Under the pieces are notes generated by a model. That model ran no database searches. It had not been told where the DNA came from and saw nothing but the letters and a program-made list of their open reading frames with translations. From NCBI RefSeq assembly GCF_938045205.1, contig NZ_CALIMY010000159.1, positions 1 through 64,000 on the forward strand: a stretch of 64,000 nt of DNA. The letters run 5' to 3'. Positions 19,146 to 27,533 of the stretch are shown one piece after another. Within the stretch, counting starts at the first letter, position 1, and each line of letters opens with the position of its first letter. The stretch comes from an uncultured Campylobacter sp. (GTDB taxonomy: Bacteria > Campylobacterota > Campylobacteria > Campylobacterales > Campylobacteraceae). The translations under genes were made by a program, and so were the position numbers.

Positions 19146-19724
19146 ATTTTAAAACCTAAGCGAGGCATTTGATTAGCCGCGTTTTGTGCGGCGGCGCGTT
19201 GGCAGCTGGTGCCTCTTGTAAGCTCGCAAGCAAGCTCATGGTTTACGCAGAATTTTATGCGAGTAGGTCGCGGATAAAATTTAGCAAGATTTCATCGCAG
19301 CAGGTGCAGCATCGCAATAAATCCTAAAATTTTAACTCAAAATCTATGATGCTGTTTCAAATAAAATTCCACGCAACTTATAGAATTTCGCATTAAAGCT
19401 TTACGTGGTGTTTGCGCTGCCGCACAGATATAATCCCGCGTGAAATAGTCAAATTTTAATGAAAAACGCCACTGGCAGAATCTGACGCAAAATTAGATCG
19501 CGGCTTAAAAAAGACTCGGCGCGTTTAGCGCTTTGTGACGGCAAAATGCACGCTGATCCGCGCCATGCTATACGCGGCGGCGCTGTAAAAGCTAAGCAGA
19601 GATTTTAGCATGTTGCTTTTGCACAGGCGAAATCAAAAGCGAAGCGGATAAATTTTAAACGAATTCGGCGCGAGCAAGCAGGCAAAGACTCACGCCGCGC
19701 TAAATTTTAAATCTCGCGCAAGCC
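19146..19724. other. 579-base spacer containing a decayed nnr copy
   Basis: Apart from the nnr remnant at 19448-19695, no gene is recognised. CAGATATAATCCCG near 19427 looks like a -10 (TATAAT) but now leads only into the remnant. Confidence 0.6.
19448..19695 (+). pseudogene. Decayed partial copy of nnr
   Basis: About 245 bases align with bases 1-235 of this window (the nnr epimerase region). Shared blocks include AAATTTTAATG (19451-19461 against 4-14), then AAAACGCC, GGCAG and ATC, GCGCTTTG, GCGGCGCTG with AAAGCTAAGC and GATTTTAGC, and TAAATTT followed by CGGCGCGAGC. In translation it reads QILMKNATGRI, stop, RKIRSRLKKDSARLALCDG, against QILMENAAGRI-EREIRKRFKKGSRILALCGG. In-frame stops and a net 8-base length change show it is dead. 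It looks like an old duplication that lost the rest of the gene. Confidence 0.8.
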
Positions 19725-20117
19725 CTACTTGCAGTCGCTAGGCTTAAATTCTACCCTTATAAATTCTTCGCCACTTTTTATCTTATAGCTCCATATCGCG
19801 CTGTTTATTAGCGGATGCATTACCTTCATCTGATTGCAAAAAATTTGCTTATTTTGGCTATCTATGACATTTTGTATCACGGTTTTTTGATCATTTCCGA
19901 CACTGTCAAATTTCATCCCCATGCCGTCATTTAGCTCGTAGTTATAGATGAAGCTACCATCCTTGCACTCGGCGCCCGTTAAAGTGGTAATCTCATCGAC
20001 TCGCATCGGCGCACTCTTATTGATACCTTCCACGGCCGCTTTGAGCTGAACATTATCACAGCTTGGTGCCGCAAAAAGCGCCGCGAAAGCAAACGGAAGT
20101 AATAAAAACTTTTTCAT
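19725..20117 (-). CDS. Small exported protein, paralogue of the protein at 18663
   Basis: A 130-residue protein with a signal peptide (MKKFLLLPFAFAALFAAPSC). Cysteines at about 20, 51, 94 and 129 may form disulfides. GAECKDGSFIYNYELN matches GAACEEGSFIYDYALN of the upstream paralogue. The start has AAGGAGAGAATT. It is a free-standing gene, convergent with its paralogue. The function is unknown; the cysteine after the signal could also be a lipobox Cys (AAPSC is a poor lipobox). Confidence 0.75.
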   Translation of the reverse strand: MKKFLLLPFAFAALFAAPSCDNVQLKAAVEGINKSAPMRVDEITTLTGAECKDGSFIYNYELNDGMGMKFDSVGNDQKTVIQNVIDSQNKQIFCNQMKVMHPLINSAIWSYKIKSGEEFIRVEFKPSDCK

Positions 20118-20636
20118 AATTCTCTCCTTAAAAAATTTAGTAATGATATAAAAATTAATATTAATCGGTGCTTTAAATTTAGATCGAATTTTTGGTACTG
20201 CAAATATGGAATTTTATGCAAGCGTAGCAGCGAACGCGAAAAATTTATTTGCAGGATTTGGCCCTAAAATACGGAATTAGGCGGTATGTCAAGGTGAGGA
20301 ATTTGTCGGCTCGCCGCACTTAAATACGAACTGCTGAGTTAAATTTCATAGTGCATTTTACGGAATTTAACTCAGCTTGCGAAATAAATTCGATGCTTAG
20401 AGTAACCGACGAACTCGGTATCAAAAGGATTTATTAATGCTGCAGTTGAGTAAATCCTGCAAGAAAGCGCGTCTATGGGCGCCTTAAAGCCATGCTAATT
20501 ATATCGCTCGATAAAGCTTAGGTGCGACGATCTGCAAGCGCGTGCCGTAAGATCGCCGCGACAAATTTTACCACAAGACGGCAGGCAAAAATAATCGACC
20601 AGATGCCGCTTACCACGCACAAAGGCGCAAGCGCGA
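20118..20636. other. 519-base spacer with a long inverted repeat
   Basis: No intact gene. Near 20205-20225 ATGGAATTTTATGC repeats a stretch of the 18663 gene (MEFYA), possibly a third, decayed paralogue, but the match is too short to be sure. An inverted repeat lies at 20333-20376. The promoter of the 19725 gene should lie near 20140-20180, which is AT-rich. Confidence 0.5.
20333..20376. repeat. Inverted repeat in spacer
   Basis: Fifteen-base arms, 20333-20347 and 20362-20376 (GCTGAGTTAAATTTC and GGAATTTAACTCAGC, one mismatch), around a 14-base loop. No T-tract follows on either strand, so it is not a standard terminator. It could be an RNA hairpin or an operator. Confidence 0.55.
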
Positions 20637-21251
20637 TTAATTATCGTTGATTACGTCCAAAATTTCTCTAGCATGTACGGCGTAGTCGTTCGCCATTGCC
20701 TTTTGGAAAATCCCGCCGATCTGCGCGTACGAGCCCTGGCCGCCGCCGAAAAACTCCTCCTCGCCGAAGTTGCGCTCATTTACGGCGATATTTTGGTTGT
20801 AGATCGGCTTTCCGTTTTTAAACATTTTTAAGCGTAGATTGTAGCGCACGTAGGGCTTTGCCGAAACGTCGATGCCGTCGGAGCTGTAAAAGCCAAAGCC
20901 GAATGAGCTAAGCTCAGGCGCGATGACGAGCCCTTTGCCTTGCAGCGCTTTTTCGTCGTCGGTGACGCTCACGCGCCTTAGGTAGGTGCCGAAGAAGCGC
21001 TTTGCCTCGCCTGCGACGAACTCGCCGACGTCGATTTTAAGCTCATCGTCTCTGCCTAGCTTCGAGCTTGCGGCGTAGCTTTTCGTCCCCATTAGCTCGC
21101 CAGGAATGTAAATGAGCGCGCTTTGCATGGCGTTAGTCGCGCTTATAGTGTCGTCAAACGGCGCTACATCGGCGTTTTGATTAAACTGTGCTTCATATGC
21201 GCAACCGCTAAAAAGCGCGCAAACTATTGCGGCTAGAAAGAAATTTTTCAT
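20637..21251 (-). CDS. Predicted outer-membrane or periplasmic lipoprotein
   Basis: About 204 residues with a lipoprotein signal (MKNFFLAAIVCALFSGC; lipobox LFSGC). The rest is a soluble domain with no family I recognise. I use the ATG at 21251, which has GGAG seven bases upstream, rather than the in-frame ATG four codons earlier. It is monocistronic. One copy of a 27-bp repeat lies just upstream of its promoter region. Confidence 0.8.
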   Translation of the reverse strand: MKNFFLAAIVCALFSGCAYEAQFNQNADVAPFDDTISATNAMQSALIYIPGELMGTKSYAASSKLGRDDELKIDVGEFVAGEAKRFFGTYLRRVSVTDDEKALQGKGLVIAPELSSFGFGFYSSDGIDVSAKPYVRYNLRLKMFKNGKPIYNQNIAVNERNFGEEEFFGGGQGSYAQIGGIFQKAMANDYAVHAREILDVINDN

Positions 21252-21285
21252 TGTTTGCTCCATGTAAAAATTTTTGTAATTCTAC

Positions 21286-21312
21286 CCCGCGGGTCTAAAT
21301 TTTACGCTGAAA
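21286..21312. repeat. 27-bp direct repeat, copy 1
   Basis: CCCGCGGGTCTAAATTTTAC followed by GCTGAAA. An identical copy lies at 22538-22564 in the same orientation. The two bracket the AT-rich gene at 21329-22180. Confidence 0.85.
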
Positions 21313-21328
21313 CGGGCGGAATCGCTCT

Positions 21329-22180
21329 TTAATCCAAGCTAAAAAATCGCCTAAGCTTTCGCTTAAACGTGTCTTTTGGAATTTGCGTATCGCTAAAATC
21401 ATCGCTCCAAATTTCGTTCTTGTCGGTAAATAGGCCTTTATTTTGCGCCTGCGGCATAAAGACCACTTTATCCATAATTTGGACGCCTTTTTGCTTAAAA
21501 TACTCTAGTATCTCATCTAGATCTCGCCTAGAATATATATTTATAAGGAAGTAATTTCTATTTTTGAACCTTAACACGATATTTTTGCGGATTAAACCCA
21601 AAGGCTCGCCCGCTCTTATCAGCATATAAATTTTAAACGGCAAGATGAATAATATGAAATTTATCGTATGATATAAAAACAATACAGCCTTTCCTATGTG
21701 TACCCCTATGGACGATTTTTTATACAGCTCGTATGACGAAAAATAGTGAAATCTTCCGTAGCTATCGTATAGCTCTGATATAATGCAAAAACTCACCTTA
21801 TCTATATCGCAGGCATTGCAAATTTTTATTATTTCCTCTTTCTTGACAAAATAAAAATCATTCAACGCCTGATTTAGTGATCCGGGCTTATCGTCGAAAG
21901 CATTTATATAGCTGATTTTATTATTTTCCAATAAAAAATACGCGGGGCTGCCCTTTCTTTTAATAGGCCAAAGTAGTGTAGCCGGCAACAATAAAAAGAC
22001 CACTACTATAAACATAACTAAATCGGCACTAAAATGCGTGTAAAATTTCAAGTTTAACGGAGTAACTTCTAGATTGAATATTTTATATAGGCAACCGAGT
22101 GAAAGAAAAAGAACGATATTGTTTTGAAAGTAAACCGCCCTATCTATGATTTCGATCGGCTCTTTGTCGTAATCTCGCAT
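21329..22180 (-). CDS. AT-rich hypothetical membrane protein
   Basis: A 283-residue protein of unknown family. There are two hydrophobic segments near 27-42 and 52-72 (LVMFIVVVFLLLPATLLWPI), a soluble loop, and another hydrophobic pair near 165-190 (NFILFILPFKIYMLIRAG), ending in a basic tail. Codon usage is clearly more AT-rich than its neighbours. It lies between 27-bp direct repeats, which suggests gain by transfer or duplication of the flank. The start has AAGGAATTTT upstream. The gene at 22643 has a loosely similar topology, but I cannot show homology. Confidence 0.75.
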   Translation of the reverse strand: MRDYDKEPIEIIDRAVYFQNNIVLFLSLGCLYKIFNLEVTPLNLKFYTHFSADLVMFIVVVFLLLPATLLWPIKRKGSPAYFLLENNKISYINAFDDKPGSLNQALNDFYFVKKEEIIKICNACDIDKVSFCIISELYDSYGRFHYFSSYELYKKSSIGVHIGKAVLFLYHTINFILFILPFKIYMLIRAGEPLGLIRKNIVLRFKNRNYFLINIYSRRDLDEILEYFKQKGVQIMDKVVFMPQAQNKGLFTDKNEIWSDDFSDTQIPKDTFKRKLRRFFSLD

Positions 22181-22642
22181 AAAATTCCTTCTCGGTATGA
22201 TCTTTGACGAACCGTATTTTATCGTCGTCTCGCTTTCGGCGCGTTTAAAGATGCGGGGTATTTGCGGAGGCGCTTGCGGCGAGGCGAGTTGCGACGAGCG
22301 GCGATCATCCTCGTTAAGCGGACGGACAATGTGGATCTTTGCGACTAGTTATGGGGCTTTTCAGACACAGAGCGAGCTTGTCTGCGACTACTTCGAGGAT
22401 TACTTCGGGTGCCGAGTGATCTCATCTGCGACTGCCGCGGACAAAATTTTGCTCGAAACCTAACCCCAATCTCGCCGCGAAATACTCGCGCAGCATCCGC
22501 CTTTGCGCTTCGTTTACGTTTAGCCGTAGCCAGACATCCCGCGGGTCTAAATTTTACGCTGAAAACCGAAAAATTTCACGCCTTAATGTCGTAGCTGAAA
22601 TTTTTCAAAAAATATATGCGTAAAGCTTCGCGCTCGGCGCGG
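22181..22642. other. 462-base spacer with second direct repeat
   Basis: Holds an 88-codon plus-strand frame from 22197 (ending DYFEDYFGCRVISSATAA and so on) with no ribosome-binding site and no recognised family, which may be a fragment. The second 27-bp repeat is at 22538-22564. Confidence 0.5.
22538..22564. repeat. 27-bp direct repeat, copy 2
   Basis: Identical to 21286-21312. Sequence identity ends abruptly on both sides of the repeat. Confidence 0.85.
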
Positions 22643-23266
22643 CTAGGACGGATGCAAAAAAAATACCGCCGCGCCCGTATCGTCCCTCCCGCGCAGTAGC
22701 AAGCAATCGCGCAGTCGTAGCCCCGCTCGTCCGTCTAGCCTCCGCGCGACGACGAGTTTTGAGGCGATCAAAATCGCAAAAATGCCCGCCGCTGCATAGA
22801 TCGCAGCCTCGGCAAAGCCGAATTTTATCGTCAAAAACACGCCTGCGACGTATGCGAAAAGAAGCAAGAATTTTAAAATTTCTTGCAGTTTCAAAAACCG
22901 CTCGTAGCTTATAAACGGCACGCGAAACGTCCGCACGAAGCCGAACGACGGCTCTATCAGATCAACGCATCCAAGCATAAGATCGTATTTGTCTAGCCCT
23001 CTGCGAAAGGATATTTTAAGCTCGTCAAATTCCACGCGCGCCGCCTCTTTGCTACCGCTTCGCAGATAAAGTAACGCTAAAAACACAAAAACGATCGTCA
23101 AACTAGGTTTGGCTCGCTGCGAGCGTAGCGGGCTGTCCGTGTAAAACAGCTCTCCCGATCCGCCGATGTCCAAAGAGATAAAAATGCAAAAAAACGCAAG
23201 GATAGAGGCGGAGAAAATTCTATAAAACGTATCGTCGCAGATGAGGCTGAATTCGGGCTTTTGCAT
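22643..23266 (-). CDS. Hypothetical membrane protein
   Basis: A 207-residue protein with an N-terminal hydrophobic segment (IFSASILAFFCIFISLDIGG), a second near 53-67, a cytoplasmic-looking stretch (ELKISFRRGLDKYDLMLG) and a hydrophobic pair near 130-170. No family is recognised. Its start shares one base with the end of the GNAT gene, so the two form a minus-strand operon. Confidence 0.7.
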   Translation of the reverse strand: MQKPEFSLICDDTFYRIFSASILAFFCIFISLDIGGSGELFYTDSPLRSQRAKPSLTIVFVFLALLYLRSGSKEAARVEFDELKISFRRGLDKYDLMLGCVDLIEPSFGFVRTFRVPFISYERFLKLQEILKFLLLFAYVAGVFLTIKFGFAEAAIYAAAGIFAILIASKLVVARRLDGRAGLRLRDCLLLRGRDDTGAAVFFLHPS

Positions 23267-24558
23267 TAGTTTTTGTATAGCGGCGCGTCGGTGATTTTAA
23301 ATCTAAATTTATTGCCCGCACCGATAAATCTCACGAAGCTCGCTACGTCAAAGCCCTGTTGCGGCGCGCTTAGCGGCGGCTTGGCAAGGATCTCGAAGCT
23401 TAGCCCCGCGTAGTTGAAAAACTTGCCGCAGCGCCGAAAGCCGTGCCTGCCGTAGAATTCTATGCGGCGCAGGCGCTGCGCGAGATTGGGCGCGTCCTCG
23501 TGCGGCGGCTCGACGTCAAGGACGATCTGCGCGCTTGGATTTTGCGTGGCGATGAGCGCGAGCAGCCCTGAGCCGATCCCCAGCCCGCGAAATTTCGCAT
23601 CGATGCCGAGATAGGCCACGTAAAAAATCTTGCTCCCCCCACCGCTTGGAATTTCACTCTCATCGTAGCGAGAAATTTCGCTTTCTGCGACATTTGATGA
23701 AATTTCGCTTTCTGCGGTACCTGACGAAATTTTGCTCTCCGCAGCACTTGATGAAATTTCATCCCCTCTAGCGCTTGATGAAATTTTGCCGCCCGCACCG
23801 CAAATCGAATGGTCCGCGTCGATCGGAATTTTACTATCTGTGCTCGCGTTTAAAATTTCATCGCCGCTAAGAGGCTGCGTCTCTTGGCTCGCGATTTTGC
23901 CGTTTGCAACGCTAAAAAATTTTGCTTCTGAAAATTTTACTTTGCCACTTGGGATTTCATCCTTTTCGCCTTCAAATTCTGCGCCGCTATGGGCTTTGGA
24001 TCTTAAAATTTTATCCGCATTTAGGCGCGGTGGCGGCTGTTTGTGGTGCGAAACCGCGCGCTTGTATGTTTGCTCGGTCCTATAGACGAAAAAGCCAACC
24101 AGCTCCTCGCCCCTTAAATTTTGCGCCGCCGCGCTTGAATTTTCGCTTGCCTCTGCGCTGGGATTTTTACTTTCCAAGCTGGATTTTTCACACGTCGCAT
24201 TAGATTTTTTACCTACCACGCTGCGATTTTTGGAATTCAAAGAGGCGAATTCTGCCGCGCTGCGGTTATTCGCACCATAATTTTTACCCGCAGCGTCACG
24301 ATTTTGGCTCGCTTCGCCGCAATCCTGCGATCCCACGCATAAATTTTCACTCGCCGCCGCGCGATGTTTATTTGCCGCGCCACTAGCGCTTAGGGCGCTA
24401 AAATCCTCGAAAATCGCCGCGATTTCAAGCTGTCCTTTGCGCGACATTTTTAAAAAATTTTTTATGCTGATACGCTCGATTTCGGGGAACGCCGCGACGT
24501 TGATCGCCTCTATGCGCGCGATCAGCGCCGAGTCCTCGCCGATACGCTCAAGTCTCAT
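23266..24558 (-). CDS. GNAT acetyltransferase interrupted by two low-complexity inserts
   Basis: A 430-residue protein built around an ordinary ~190-residue GNAT fold. The N-terminal part (to about residue 55), the block LVGFFVYRTEQ, and the C-terminal part with acetyl-CoA motif A (RGLGIGSGLLALIA) and EFYGRHGFRRCG are canonical. Between them are two long inserts, about residues 55-148 and 165-310. The second contains a degenerate 9-11-residue tandem repeat (ISSSAAESK, ISSGTAESE, ISSNVAESE). The substrate is unknown. The frame is fully open, so the inserts are presumably translated. Confidence 0.85.
   Translation of the reverse strand: MRLERIGEDSALIARIEAINVAAFPEIERISIKNFLKMSRKGQLEIAAIFEDFSALSASGAANKHRAAASENLCVGSQDCGEASQNRDAAGKNYGANNRSAAEFASLNSKNRSVVGKKSNATCEKSSLESKNPSAEASENSSAAAQNLRGEELVGFFVYRTEQTYKRAVSHHKQPPPRLNADKILRSKAHSGAEFEGEKDEIPSGKVKFSEAKFFSVANGKIASQETQPLSGDEILNASTDSKIPIDADHSICGAGGKISSSARGDEISSSAAESKISSGTAESEISSNVAESEISRYDESEIPSGGGSKIFYVAYLGIDAKFRGLGIGSGLLALIATQNPSAQIVLDVEPPHEDAPNLAQRLRRIEFYGRHGFRRCGKFFNYAGLSFEILAKPPLSAPQQGFDVASFVRFIGAGNKFRFKITDAPLYKN
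23650..23800. repeat. Degenerate tandem repeat inside the GNAT gene
   Basis: Units of about 27-33 bases carrying GAAATTTCGCTTTCTGCG or close variants repeat four to five times in a row, encoding the Ile-Ser-Ser-x-x-x-Glu-Ser-(Glu/Lys) array. Units differ by several bases each. Confidence 0.7.
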
Positions 24559-24688
24559 TTTGCTCTCCTTGTCGCGATAGGCTTACCGCGTAAATTTAAA
24601 ATTTGCCCGCTTGCTCGCTGGAATTTCATCGCTCGGCCCTTGAAATTTCATTAAATTCCGCAAAATTTGAAGGATTGTTCGTTTAAAT

Positions 24689-25804
24689 TTAATCCTCGCC
24701 GTAAATTCGCTTTAAATTCCCCAGCGTCGTACTCGCGTTTAGCAGTAGCGCATCGGCGATCGCTAGCCGCGCCATCGCGGTGGCTACGACGCTGCCGCGC
24801 ACGGCGATACACGGATCGTGCCGCCCGCGCAGCTCGCAGACCGCGTCCGCACCGTGCACATCCACGCTGTGCTGCGCCATGAAAATGCTCGGGGTCGGCT
24901 TAAAATGCGTCGTGATCTCGATCGGCGCGCCGCTACTTATGCCGCCTAAGATCCCGCCTGCGTTGTTGCTCGCAAAATTTGCGTCGATCTTGCCGCCGTT
25001 GGTGCGGATCGCATCCTTGCTAGCGTGCATAAAGTCGTTATTCTCGCTGCCTTTTAGCGTGCTTACTTTCGCTCCGGCGCCGATCTGTACGGCCTTTACG
25101 CCGTTTATGCCCATCAGCGCGCCCGCAAGCGTCGCATCCAGCTTACCATACAGCGGCTCGCCGAGCCCCGCAGGCACGCCCGTAACGCGCGTTAGCACGC
25201 AGCCGCCGATACTATCGCCCGCATTTTTGATGCTTAGGATTAGTTCCTTCTGTGCGCCCTCCACAGTGGGATCGAGCGCGAAAATTTCGCTGTTTTGCAC
25301 AAAGTCGAAGTCCAAATTTTCCGCGTAAATTTCGCCCACGCCGTAGATTCCGCTTTTTACGGAAATTTTAAAGTGATTTAGCAGTATCTGCGCAAACGCT
25401 CCCGCAGCCACGCGCACGGCGGTTTCGCGCGCGCTTGCCCGTCCGCCGCCTCGGTAATCGCGCAGTCCGTATTTGGCAAAATATGTAAAATCGGCGTGTG
25501 CGGGGCGAAAAATATCCTTGAGATTTTCGTAGTCTTTCGAGTGCTGATTCGCGCTGCGGATGATAAATCCGATCGGCGCGCCGGTGCTGCGACCGTCAAA
25601 AATTCCGCTTAAAATTTCGATCTCGTCGGCTTCTTTGCGCGGCGTAGCGTATTTGCCGCCCGGTTTGCGGCGATCAAGCTCGCTTTGGATATTTGAAATC
25701 TCGATTGCCACGCCAGCCGGAAAGCCGTCCAAAACGCCGCCGATCGCCGCGCCGTGGCTCTCGCCGAAGGTGCTAAGGCGCAATCTCTCGCCGAAGGTAT
25801 TCAT
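24689..25804 (-). CDS. aroC: Chorismate synthase
   Basis: Forms chorismate from EPSP (FMNH2-dependent), the last step of the shikimate pathway. The 371 residues carry LSTFGESHGAAIGGVLDGFP, DRRKPG, RDYRGGGRASARETAVRVAAGA, and the late GRHDPCIAVR. It overlaps the rnc stop region by 4 bases (start ATG at 25804) and is probably translated from the rnc transcript. Confidence 0.97.
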   Translation of the reverse strand: MNTFGERLRLSTFGESHGAAIGGVLDGFPAGVAIEISNIQSELDRRKPGGKYATPRKEADEIEILSGIFDGRSTGAPIGFIIRSANQHSKDYENLKDIFRPAHADFTYFAKYGLRDYRGGGRASARETAVRVAAGAFAQILLNHFKISVKSGIYGVGEIYAENLDFDFVQNSEIFALDPTVEGAQKELILSIKNAGDSIGGCVLTRVTGVPAGLGEPLYGKLDATLAGALMGINGVKAVQIGAGAKVSTLKGSENNDFMHASKDAIRTNGGKIDANFASNNAGGILGGISSGAPIEITTHFKPTPSIFMAQHSVDVHGADAVCELRGRHDPCIAVRGSVVATAMARLAIADALLLNASTTLGNLKRIYGED

Positions 25805-26712
25805 AGCGCGTCTCCTTGATCGCCGCCGCGTCCGTTTTGTTCGGCGTTTTTGTTTCGCTCATTGCTTTTTTTAGCGCTTGGCGTGTCGTCCGATGTGCCG
25901 GCGCAATCGCTCTTTGTGCTGCCCCGCGCTCGTCCGCCGCCTCGTGAGCCTTTTTTGTCGTCCTGTGTGCGGCTTGCGCCACTTTGCTTATCATCGCTGC
26001 ATACCGTTTGTTCGCCATCTGTCGCGTTAGCACCGTGCGAGGCGCTGCTTTGTAAAAGCTCGAGCGCGATTTGCGCGCATTTTTGCTCGGCCTCCTTTTT
26101 GCTCGCTCCCACGGCGGATGAGAGTCGCTTGCCGCCAACAAGCGCCGCCATTTCGAAGCTTTTTTTGTGATCGGGGCCGCTCGAGCCTAAAAGAACATAT
26201 TCGGGCGTGACGCCGAATTTTGCCTGCGTGAGCTCTTGCAGCGCGGTTTTGTAGTCTTTAACGAGCTCGTTAAAGCTGATGCGCGGATAGAGGATTTCTA
26301 AGATTGCAGTCGCGATGCGGGCGGTGTTTTGCAGCCCGCTCTCAAGATAGACGGCGCCCATTATCGCCTCAAACGCGTCCGAAAGCAGCGAGGGCTTCTC
26401 GCGCCCGCCGTTGCGCTCCTCGGACAGCGACATATTCAGGTTCTCGCCGATGCCCAAAAATTTTGCAAATTTAGAAAAGCTGCTTTCGTTCACGAGCGCG
26501 GCGCGCAGCTTGCTAAGATCGCCCTCGTCGCTACTAAATTTTTTGAAAAGATACTCGCCCACGATCAGATCCATCACCGCATCGCCTAAAAATTCCAGCC
26601 TCTCGTTGTTGTGTCCGTTTTTGGCGCTTTTGTGCGTAAGAGCGATCTTAAGGTGAGTTAAATTTTTAAATTTATAGCCCAGTTTTTCTTGTAGTTTTTC
26701 TAAATTTTGCAT
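25801..26712 (-). CDS. rnc: Ribonuclease III with an extra C-terminal tail
   Basis: Cleaves double-stranded RNA (rRNA precursors, regulatory duplexes). The signature NERLEFLGDAVMDLI is at about 36-50, and a double-stranded-RNA-binding domain spans ~150-222 (FEMAALVGGKRLSSAVGASK). Residues 224-303 are an added polar tail (Gly/Ser/Arg/Lys-rich, GSRGGGRARGS). C. jejuni RNase III ends near residue 224, so the tail is specific to this lineage. It heads an rnc-aroC operon. Confidence 0.95.
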   Translation of the reverse strand: MQNLEKLQEKLGYKFKNLTHLKIALTHKSAKNGHNNERLEFLGDAVMDLIVGEYLFKKFSSDEGDLSKLRAALVNESSFSKFAKFLGIGENLNMSLSEERNGGREKPSLLSDAFEAIMGAVYLESGLQNTARIATAILEILYPRISFNELVKDYKTALQELTQAKFGVTPEYVLLGSSGPDHKKSFEMAALVGGKRLSSAVGASKKEAEQKCAQIALELLQSSASHGANATDGEQTVCSDDKQSGASRTQDDKKGSRGGGRARGSTKSDCAGTSDDTPSAKKSNERNKNAEQNGRGGDQGDAL

Positions 26713-27110
26713 CTTTGCCCTTTTTTATAAAATTTTACGAAATCAGCGGCGGTCCGCACGCAAACGACATCCAGTGCGAACAAAACCTACGCAAGCGAAA
26801 CGAACGCGAGCGGGATCTGCGCTAAATTTGCACTAACGCGGCGAATGAAGCGCGCTAGCGACGATCTGCGACGAATAAAAATTTAAACGTGCCCGCTAAT
26901 TCTAACGCAAGCCGCGCCGAAGCTCACTTGCCGCAAATTTAATCTTCGCCAAAAACGCGCCTGCCCTCAAATACAAGAACCCGATTACGTGAACGACGCA
27001 CTAAAACTAGCTTCGGGCGATAAAATTTACGCCGAAGTGGCTCTGCGTGCAAAGCAAACGCGGGTAAATCTATGCTAAATCCGCGTAACCGCGAGCTTCG
27101 CCGCAGAATT
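26713..27110. other. 398-base spacer
   Basis: No gene is recognised. A plus-strand stretch near 26945-27075 reads openly (including PDYVNDALKLASGDKIYAEV) and could be a fragment of an old gene; I could not identify it. It includes the rnc promoter region. Confidence 0.5.
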
Positions 27111-27533
27111 TTAGCCCTTTATCGCTTCCGCCGCCGCGCGAGCCATAGCGTCGCACTCCTCGTTTTGCGGATGTCCCGCATGCCCCTTGACCCACGAGGC
27201 CCTGATCTCGTGAGGTGCCGCCGCCGCAAGGTATCTGCGCCATAGATCCGCGTTTTTCTTGCCTTTAAAATCGGTAACGACCCACTTTGCGAGCCAGGAA
27301 TTTATCGCTTTCACGACATATTCGCTATCGGTGAAAAGCTCGACGCGGCAGGGCTGCTTAAGCGCGCTAAGCCCCATTATAGCGGCCGTTAGCTCCATTT
27401 GATTATTCGTTGTCATCGCTTCCGCGCCGCTTGCCTTTTTTATCGCGTCGCCGTATTGCAAGATATAAGCCCAGCCGCCCGCTCCAGGGTTTCCGAGGCA
27501 GCTGCCGTCGCTAAAAAGTTTGACCGATTTCAC
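27111..27533 (-). CDS. rnhA: Ribonuclease HI
   Basis: Degrades the RNA strand of RNA-DNA hybrids. The 140 residues contain the four catalytic acidic positions: LFSDGSCLGNPGAGGWA, MELTAAIMGL, LFTDSEYVV and NEECDAMARA. The start is a GTG at 27533 with GGAGAAAAC upstream, giving a 23-base overlap with the TPR gene; the two form an operon. Confidence 0.96.
   Translation of the reverse strand: MKSVKLFSDGSCLGNPGAGGWAYILQYGDAIKKASGAEAMTTNNQMELTAAIMGLSALKQPCRVELFTDSEYVVKAINSWLAKWVVTDFKGKKNADLWRRYLAAAAPHEIRASWVKGHAGHPQNEECDAMARAAAEAIKG

Noticed and set aside
21286..22564. Insertion sequence
   Set aside because: No transposase, and the repeats are direct with no terminal inverted repeats.
23650..23800. 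CRISPR array
   Set aside because: Units are imperfect, contiguous without spacers, and lie in frame within a coding sequence.
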